Assembly: GCA_015179045.1 (NCBI GenBank)
Contig: WHUZ01000004.1
Coordinates: 1-64,000, forward strand
DNA length: 64,000 nt
Reading direction: 5' to 3'
From: Kalaharituber pfeilii
Taxonomy: Eukaryota; Ascomycota; Pezizomycetes; Pezizales; Pezizaceae
Part shown: piece after piece, positions 57,319-64,000 of the stretch
Layout of the letters: every line of letters begins with the position of its first letter
Numbering within the stretch: position 1 is the first letter of the stretch
Program-made: the position numbers and the translations under genes
Notes under the pieces: model-generated
What the model was told of the DNA's origin: nothing
Databases searched by the model: none
Seen by the model: only the letters and a program-made list of their open reading frames with translations

Positions 57319-58055
57319 TTTTTTTTTTTTTTTTTTTTTTTTTCAATCACATAACCCCGCTTGTAGCCCGGGCAAGCCCTCATAGCCCGGAGACAGGCTA
57401 AACTAACTTTCTACGTACATGGCCCCATCGCGCCGTCGCCCCCGCTCTCCTAACTTCTAGAACTTGACCCTGGCGAAGAAATTCTCTAAAATATCATATT
57501 CCTCCCCGCCTTTCTCTTCTAATTCTTTCCCAGGTCGCTCCGCCTCTCAAAACCTTCTGGACGGTTCTCCTGGCTTCTGCATCGGAAAGCGAGATGCTCC
57601 CCGTTTGCACCTCCCCACACCTGCACCTATCCGATTCCGCCACCCCCAGCTTCTTCAACCATATAGCACACCTTCCTCGCTCCAGTCGCAATGCAGTGAA
57701 GTTTGATGTCGCCATCCTACTCCACTCCATGACCTTCCCTCCTCCGAACCCCTCTATTTCTCTTCTCTTTCCTCCACGCCTTTATTCTTTGGCGCGCCCC
57801 ACTCCCGGTGGCCACCTCTCTCCCCTTCTCCATCGTCCCTTTCTTCGCCCACTTATCCGCCTTCTTATTCCCTGCAATTCCGATGTGAGCCTTAACCCAC
57901 ATCAGTTTCACATTACCCCCCATCTTCTTCCTCCTATCCACCGCATCCACTACCCTCCTCACGTCCTCCGTCTTCCCCTTCCCCTCTCTGCCTGCCTTCT
58001 TAGTCGCCATAATGGCAGCTTCCGAGTCCAGACAGATCAGGACCGGTACCTCCTC
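57319..58055 (-). mobile_element. LINE 3' part, tail type A, perfect 14-bp TSD
   Basis: The minus strand encodes the ORF2 end in two frames: GKTEDVRRVVDAVDRRKKMG, LMWVKAHIGIAGNKKADKWA and the knuckle start CRCGEVQTG. It is the same subfamily as the LINE at 5671. The tail carries GCCTGTCTCCGGGCTATGAG, then TACAAGCGGGGTTATGTGAT and ~28 A. The TSD CTCTTTTCCGCTTT lies at 57305-57318 and 58056-58069. Confidence 0.93.
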
Positions 58056-58072
58056 CTCTTTTCCGCTTTGCT

Positions 58073-58384
58073 GTGATTGTTAATAAGAATTTAAGCTCCA
58101 ACAAAGGGATCCGACCTCGTTTGGTCGGAAATAGGAAAGATACGCATAAACTGGACGACGTCATGAAGATATCCCTCCCTGCCCAACATTCTAGACCACT
58201 TGTTTGGATGCCTTTCTATCACTTGGAAGATAGTATCCATTTCATTGCGATAGTCCCGGTGACGCTGACAACTGCGGAATTGGAAATTACTATCCACTTG
58301 TTTGACGCACAGTCCGATCTCCACCATGGTTGTACAGGGGAGTATGACAGCATGCGAAGCCAATGGAGTAGAGTTGCTCACTGA
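58073..58384 (+). pseudogene. Fragment resembling a Ulp1-type (C48) cysteine protease
   Basis: The frame includes SRPLVWMPFYHLEDSIHFIA, IVPVTLTTAELEITIHLFDA and Q. This resembles the His-Asp part of Ulp1/SENP-like peptidases, with possible catalytic His in SIHF and Asp in LFDA, often found in fungal transposon or KDZ-type proteins. The catalytic Cys region is not seen; the frame stops at 58384. The LINE at 57319 inserted just upstream. The antisense frame 58420-58091 is also open, so the call is weak. Confidence 0.3.
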
Positions 58385-59339
58385 AGTCTCATCGAAGTCC
58401 AGTCTAGAGCACTTCCGCATTTCTCATGGGCCATCAGCAGTGCCCGCAGAATCCTTTCCCGCGGCATCTGTCTCCGTCCCATTAACTTGAGGGTAGATGT
58501 TTGCTGCACTGCCCCCAAGAGCAAAAGTTGAATCCGCCTCTTGAGGTATGAGGGGTAAGGTTTGCAGGAATCCGCATGCATCATTCTCTTCAGTGGGCGA
58601 TAGAGCCGGAGGGCTGGAGGTTGTTGAGAGTGGGTTACGCTAAGGATGTTTGGAAGGGATATGAGAACTGACCATATCTGAACAATAGGAGGCACCCTTC
58701 CGCCCAGCGCCTCAAAATCTCATTTGTCTTTATACACAAAGTGCTCACCTATCCCCCGTACCTCTTTCGGGTCAACAAGATTCGCTGGAGAGAATCACGA
58801 ACGCTACATCTCTACAACTAGCTCGTCGATATACCTAAGCTTCGTGGGCCTACAATAGCTTCTCAATATACCGAGCCAGGTGACTTATCACAACACACTC
58901 TTAAAGAATTGTATTGGTCAACTCAATTTACCGAGTCTATTCCTCAATCACTGTTCCAATTACCCCCTGTTTACAAGATTTCCAGAAGCCATCATCATGA
59001 TGAGAAAAACCTGAGGAACTCTTAATAGTTTACATAGTGGAATGATGCTGATGTACTCATTGGTGCAATTTTGATATATTTCCGAATTGTATCATTATTT
59101 GAGTTGAGAAGAGGTTTGTCTTCCAGGGATGTCGGTTCGCGACGTGTACGTTATTCAGCTCACTAACTCGGTCATTGGCATAGGAAGCAATCAGTGAACT
59201 CTAAATTCCATCGCACAACCGAAAACTTATAAGCGTTTACAGGCAGCTGGATTTTGAATATTCCGATTCCCAATACTACATCACCCTCATCACCGGGACG
59301 ACGTGGAGGTTTCAAAAATGTGGTAAGGGAGAAAATCTT
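58385..59339. other. No gene recognised
   Basis: No frame of note with a motif. Sequence near 59000-59200 is AT-rich. Confidence 0.4.
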
Positions 59340-60300
59340 GGAGGAATCCGGAAGAGGAAGGGGGCGGGTAGATAGGAGAGGTGGCTGAGGAATTTTTTCA
59401 GAAAGAGAATATTCAATGAATGGGAATGCAAGGAGAAACAGAAGGATGAATATAGGAGCTCACAGGAGTCACATTAGCACCGATTATATTTAATTTGGCT
59501 GGCGCAAATGCTGAGGAAGACAGAAGAGACCCTGGCAGAGAGTTGTAGGATGCAGAAACGGATGTACCCTCCACATGGACGACATAAACGCAATAATATG
59601 GGACTGGGAGGGCGCAAAGGACATGGAATGGCTAAGGGTGAGAAGAATTGTCAGGCAGGTAGCAGAACTGAACGGGGTACCACTAGCGGAGGCTAGTATA
59701 GGGATATAGTTATCAAGGGGGAAAGAGGTGGAGGGACCTGAATAGGATAAAAGGGCTGGGAATCATTTTCCACTCGACTCTAGCCTTCGATTTCCGTTCG
59801 AGGGCAAAAATCGAGAAGGCGAACAAACTGGTGAGGGCGGCGGTATTCACAGGAATAGATGGAGGAAAGTTGGGGCTGAACCTAAATAGCTGGGCCAGTT
59901 ATACACCGGAATGGTGATGGTGATCGTCATGTGGGACTCGGAAATTGGCTGGAGGGATCAGGAGGAATCGCGAAAAGAAATAGAGACATTGCAGCACCAG
60001 GTCCTGAAGAAGGGGACGGGGGATACATGGTAACGGTACAGCGAAGGAGGGGTGAATTGGATTGTGCGGGTGGAGTTGATACTGGATGATGCACATGCAA
60101 GGATCGCCGCACGCAGCATGGGAGATCCCGCAGGGTGCCGGGAACGTTTGGACAACGGACTTCAAGGGGGAAGGAGGGCAGGAGAGGAGAGAGTGAGGGA
60201 TTGGAGGGACTGGGACATAGGCTGGACAATAGAAAAGGCGGATGGCTTCGAGTCGGTTGTAGGGCACAGCTACGCCATGCCGGAAGGATTGGAAGAGCTA

Positions 60301-61392
60301 TTTTTTTTTTTTTTTTTTTTTTATATATCAATACTCGCATGCCGCCCTATGGGCTATGGCGAGGGTTGATATTAAAAGTAAAGGAAAAATTTCAAAGATA
60401 GGTACATGTGATGCCCGCAGTGCTCATACATGATGCGGGTGGAATGTCAAATCCAAGAGTCGTGTGCCGGGACCTGCCTATTTCCTTCCTCTGTCCGGCT
60501 CGTACACGCTCGTCCGCAACCACATTCCTCCGAGCTTGACTTTCCCAATTTCCTCCTGTGTCTCCAAGTATACCACCGCGGAGCTAGTCTTCTTGCCTTC
60601 CTCCACCAAGATGGCCTTTCTCCGCAGCCATCTCATGCCTAGAGTCTGTCCGATGTCTTTGTTGGCAGCCTCCAACCATCTTCCGACATTCCCCAAGTCT
60701 TTCCTCAGGGCTATGCCATGTACGACAATGCCGTATTTCGCGGTGGTGTTGTCGGGGCTGGTTGGGGCGTCTGTGCTGGCTTTGGAGCGTGGAGGTGGGT
60801 TCTGGGGGCGGCGTGGAGGTGAATTCCGGGAGCAGGGGAATTTTTTTTTGTTTTTTATATCAGTACTCGCATGCCGCCCTATGGGCTATGGCGAGGGGAG
60901 CGGGGGGAAGGAGTAGGGGTGGCAGTCGGTGATTTCGATGTTGTGGCAGGCGCGCCGCCTACGGTCTTTAGTGCATTGTTCGGGGGTGCTGAGGCGATTT
61001 CCTTTGCCTCCTCGTCATTCAGCTGGCGTTTAACGGCGTATGTGTCCAGGCTGCACGATGTCTTTCCTTTGCGCTTCTTGTTGTTCCCGATTGGCTGAGT
61101 GGGGGTCGACGTGGGGGGGGGAGGGGGAGGGCGTCGTTGGCGTCGTGCTCTCCGGTTCCTCTAAGAGCACGGTGGAGATGGGGCTGAAGCCTATAGCTTC
61201 AGTCGCCGGCTGTGTCTGTATGCACGTGATGGGGCTGAACCCTAGTTGCTGTGGTGGCGGTGGCGGGGGCTCGGAGGGGCTGGGAAGGCTGATGGCCGGC
61301 CGCATGTCTGTGCCCCAGCTGCTCCCTAGGACCGATCCTGGTGTCGGATCGGGGGCCGGGCCGCGGACGTCTTCTGTCGTGTGTCTCCAGAG
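60301..61392 (-). mobile_element. ORF1-only (half-LINE) element, tail type B
   Basis: The minus strand encodes the Pro-rich N-part (QQLGFSPITCIQTQP, IGFSPISTVLLEEPE; 61305-61030) and the ORF1 C-part (GNVGRWLEAANKDIGQTLGM, KKTSSAVVYLETQEEIGKVK, LRTSVYEPDRGRK, stop at 60478). A ~110-bp UTR follows with the hairpin ACCCGCA...TGCGGGC, then the B tail and poly(A). AGAGCTA occurs at both ends (a short TSD candidate). A B tail-only insert splits the ORF at 60841-60895. No ORF2 is present. Confidence 0.85.
60841..60895 (-). mobile_element. Tail-only retroinsertion, type B, inside the ORF1-only element
   Basis: On the minus strand: CTCGCCATAGCCCATAGGGC, GGCATGCGAGTACTGATATA and an A-rich run. The flanks GGGAGCAGGGGAA and GGGAGCGGGGGGAA are an imperfect TSD in G-rich DNA. 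Confidence 0.8.
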
Positions 61393-61987
61393 CTAGCACT
61401 GGGCGGAGAATGCGAAAAAGTGGACGTTGAAGAGGTAACAGGAGAATGAAAAGAAGGGAGGAGAGAGAATGAGAAACCTCAATCGAGTGGGTCACGAAAG
61501 GGATGGGAGGAGTATACACTGATGGCAGCGTATTTGGAAAAGGAAGGTGAGGGGGGATTGGGAATGAGACAGTAGAGGGGGCGGCGGGGAGGGAAGGGGG
61601 ACGGGGATGGAAACAGGAGCCACCGGTGTAGAGTTAAAGGGGATAAGGTTAGGTTTAGGACCGATGTACGAGTGATAATACTGACGACTCACAGCCAGAA
61701 ACTGCAGCAGTGAAGAGGGCACGGGAGAAGAGGAAAGGCGAGGGCGGAGGACAAAAGGGAGCAGTGCAAGAGATAGCCAGAAAAAATAGGGGAGAATGTG
61801 GTGAGGCTGATGTTAGTGAATGCACACGCTTCAACGGGAATGAGAAGGCGAATGCGGAGGCCAAGGAGATGATGGGGGGAAGTCAGTGGTTACCGAAGGT
61901 GCTGAGGCAGAGCTGGAACCGATCGGGGCAATGGCGAGGAGGGAGCCAAGATACGGAGGCGGAAAGATTGGGAGAGTGGGGGGGCAC

Positions 61988-62063
61988 TTTTTTTTTTTCT
62001 TTTTTTTTTTTCTTTTTTTTTTAAATCACATAACCCCGCTTGTAGCACGTGGCCATAGCAGGG
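61988..62063 (-). mobile_element. Tail-only retroinsertion, type A, inside the LINE
   Basis: On the minus strand: CCCTGCTATGGCCACGTGCT, ACAAGCGGGGTTATGTGATT and an A-rich run. The perfect 14-bp TSD GAGTGGGGGGGCAC lies at 61974-61987 and 62064-62077. Confidence 0.93.
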
Positions 62064-63001
62064 GAGTGGGGGGGCACGCCAGCACTTTCAAGAGTCAAGG
62101 GGATGACGAAAGGTTGGAAAGTGACGATGGGAATTGAGGATCGGAGGAGGGAAGGAGGGAGAGGAATGCTAACAACGTGACCCACGAGAGGGTAATACGA
62201 TGCGTAGCGGAAGAATAAGGATAGCGGGGCAAGCGCTATAGAGAAAGATAATGGTGCAAACGGCGGCAGCAATGGAGTGGAGGCACGGAGGAAGGAAACG
62301 AGGAGAGGAGTTGAGCGACTCTATGGTATTAAGTGGGTGCGGGTTTCCGCAGACTATATACACAGAAAGCGAGACGACTATACCCAAATGGTAGCCGTAG
62401 ATATAGGCAACAAACTTGTACAGTTTCGTAAAGAAAAGACGAAGTAACACAAGCTGTATGCGAGTTCGAAACAAATCCCAGCTGAATGTGATATCCGAAG
62501 TAATTCCGTAAATAAATGAAAGAATTACAATATACGAGATAACCATAGCAACCATCCATGTAAACGACATGTGAAACGAAGATAAGAAAGAATTAAGCCA
62601 ATAAAACATTAACAGAACGTGTATGTCGTGATAATAGAAGGCGGGATCAGACTGTCCGTTTTGACAAATGCGAGTGCCATGAAAGACAAATGGCGGCACA
62701 CTTGGTGTTTGAGTGCGCGTCAGCAGAGTACCCAGAAGGATAAGAAAAATGGGAAGATGTGGACGTGGGAATATTGGTAGAAATGGTGAAGAGGTGGATT
62801 TTCTCGAGCAGCTGTTTTATTCCATAGAAGCATTGAGAGCGGGAGTGAAGAGAAGCTGGAGGGAAGTGGGAGGATCATGTAGCTAATTTGTTTTTAGTTT
62901 TGCCTCATACTTTCCCTCCAAGCATTGAGGGGGACGCTGCCGTAGCAAGTAGCGGTGACCAGAGCTACGTGAAAATACCAATCATAATACAAAAAAAAAA
63001 A

Positions 63002-63589
63002 CGGTCATCACCGGTTGCGCTGTTTTTTCGGAACATTGTTTTCAATACCTGACGTGTTTCTGACTTATTCCCCGAGACAGTGCAGAAAATTCCCGAATTG
63101 TCAAGTCGGCACGTCACTCAACTCTGGAGGTACTTGCCGCGGAAGTTGAGTCCGTCAAAAGGCCTGAAGTTCAATTAGACCAAAGCAATTGCTGGGTGTG
63201 GTTGTTGATCGCGAAGTAGCCGGAAAACAACCCGCTGTATCACCGGTCCCTTGCATTAGGTCTCCGCATGAGTGTGTTTGGAGGACTTGAGGGTAACAGC
63301 TGCAGAGCGGCATTCGGGCACGGTGAGACAAAAAACTCCGCATTGCTAGAATAAACGCTTACCCTGAAAAAGCAAGCGCGGGGAATTATATCTCCGGGAA
63401 CCAGTGAGAAATAAATCTGCGGCGCGGCTTATCCACTCTGCAAAGTTCTAAAGAAATTATAGAACAGGAATCGCGGCCACTCGTCGTAAGTACTGCTGGT
63501 TACGCCTCGCGCCGGATTGAACCCAGTCGCATTTGATATAGCTTGGGCCTAACATAAAGGGCTGAAGCACCAAGTAGTTCTGCAGCCTG
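63002..63589. other. No gene recognised
   Basis: No frame, motif or repeat of note could be supported. Confidence 0.4.
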
Positions 63590-64000
63590 AGTTAAACTTA
63601 ATAGATATGGCAGGTCCGGCCGGCCCCACGGCCTCAGGTGAAGAAGAATGAGCTCAGATTTACAGGTATAGCAGGCCCCACCTACTGCCGTGAGATGAGG
63701 TAGAGTGAGCTGAGTTTGACAGGCATGGAAGGCCCAACCCGACGGCATGAGAAAGTTGACAAGTATGGCCGGCCCACAAGATGAGGCAGAATAAGCTGAA
63801 TTTGGCACGTATAGCCGGCCTGACCTGACAGCGCGAGATCAGGCACAATGAGCTGAATTTGACAGGTATGGCAGGCCCAACCTGCCGGCACGAGATGCGG
63901 CAGAATGAGCTGAACTTGACAGGTTTGGCAAACCCTATTCGACGATGTAAGAGATGAGACAAAATAAGCTGAATTTAACAGGTTTGGCAGGCCCTATTCG
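63590..64000. repeat. ~62-bp satellite array, copy 2 (continues past the window)
   Basis: About six diverged units carry AGCTGAATTTGACAGGTATG, GCAGGCCCAACC.G.CGGCA and CGAGATG.GGCAGAATGAGC. The same family is at 40387-40600. The array runs off the right edge. Confidence 0.85.

Larger units (their letters stand above)
59340..63001 (+). mobile_element. Decayed Tad-like LINE hosting two younger inserts
   Basis: RT remnants: LAPIIFNLA-like block (~59485-59505) and HMDDINAII (catalytic YMDD variant, ~59572). Then YTGMVMVIVMWDSEIGWRDQ (~59910) and KADGFESVVGHSYAMPEGLE (~60238). An ORF1-only element (60301-61392) interrupts. RNase H start YTDGS (~61517) follows. A tail-only insert (61988-62063) interrupts again. 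The knuckle CECHERQMAAHLVFEC (C-x-C-x7-H-x4-C) is at ~62668. The 3' end near 62990-63001 has 12 A after GTGAAAATACC. The block 62340-62640 does not look like LINE and may be another insert. Confidence 0.75.

Noticed and set aside
62169..62699. Minus-strand 176-codon hydrophobic frame that looks like a membrane protein
   Set aside because: It overlaps the LINE zinc-knuckle region on the plus strand, has AT-biased codons and no family motif.

Overview
The window is TE-rich nuclear DNA of a filamentous fungus, most likely an ascomycete (Pezizomycotina). The evidence is: short introns (about 40-120 nt) with GTAAGT-like donors and CTAAC/CTAAT-like branch sites; Tad-like LINEs with RNase H; a Plavaka transposase; fungal-only families (DUF6532, DUF8032); and one C/G-stripped AT block that looks like the product of RIP. 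I cannot name the species. All coordinates and splice models were read by eye, and family names come from remembered motifs, not searches.

Intact-looking genes are few: a Plavaka transposase (8736-11865, minus, 1 intron, ~1025 aa); a small charged ORF (12871-13255); a DUF6532-type gene (14275-15699, 4 exons, 421 aa); a group II PLP-dependent decarboxylase-like gene (33876-37708, 10 exons, 1079 aa); and a possible beta-propeller/fucose-lectin-like gene (52755-54009, 5 exons, 325 aa). Broken genes are a DUF8032-type fragment (894-2460) fused to an LTR remnant, and an unrecognised minus-strand gene (19112-~22190) split by two retroelements.

Most of the rest is repeats. LINE remnants carry one of two 3' tails, here called A and B. 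Each tail is a short stem-loop followed by poly(A). The two outer stems differ in sequence but both pair. At least ten insertions consist of little more than this tail plus poly(A), most with target-site duplications (TSDs). A second class carries only the end of LINE ORF1 joined to a tail (3.4, 16.3, 21.0 and 60.3 kb), similar in idea to mammalian HAL1 half-LINEs. One LINE (5671-8580) appears to have transduced 3' flanking DNA.

Other elements: a 691-bp TRIM-like LTR element (19690-20380); copia and gypsy remnants; a 105-bp hAT-type MITE with a perfect 8-bp TSD (30845-30949); an 864-bp TA-flanked inverted-repeat element (26814-27677); a smaller TA-flanked foldback near 56.4 kb; and several minisatellites.

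Layout: 0-9 kb LTR, DUF8032 fragment and LINEs; 8.7-15.7 kb Plavaka, small ORF and DUF6532; 15.8-25.7 kb nested retroelements and the disrupted gene; 26.8-33.3 kb MITEs, tail-only inserts and AT-rich DNA; 33.9-37.7 kb decarboxylase-like gene; 38-43 kb LINE and satellites; 44-51 kb diverged ~3.3-kb tandem duplication that allows insertions to be dated; 52.7-54 kb lectin-like gene; 57-64 kb nested LINEs and a satellite.
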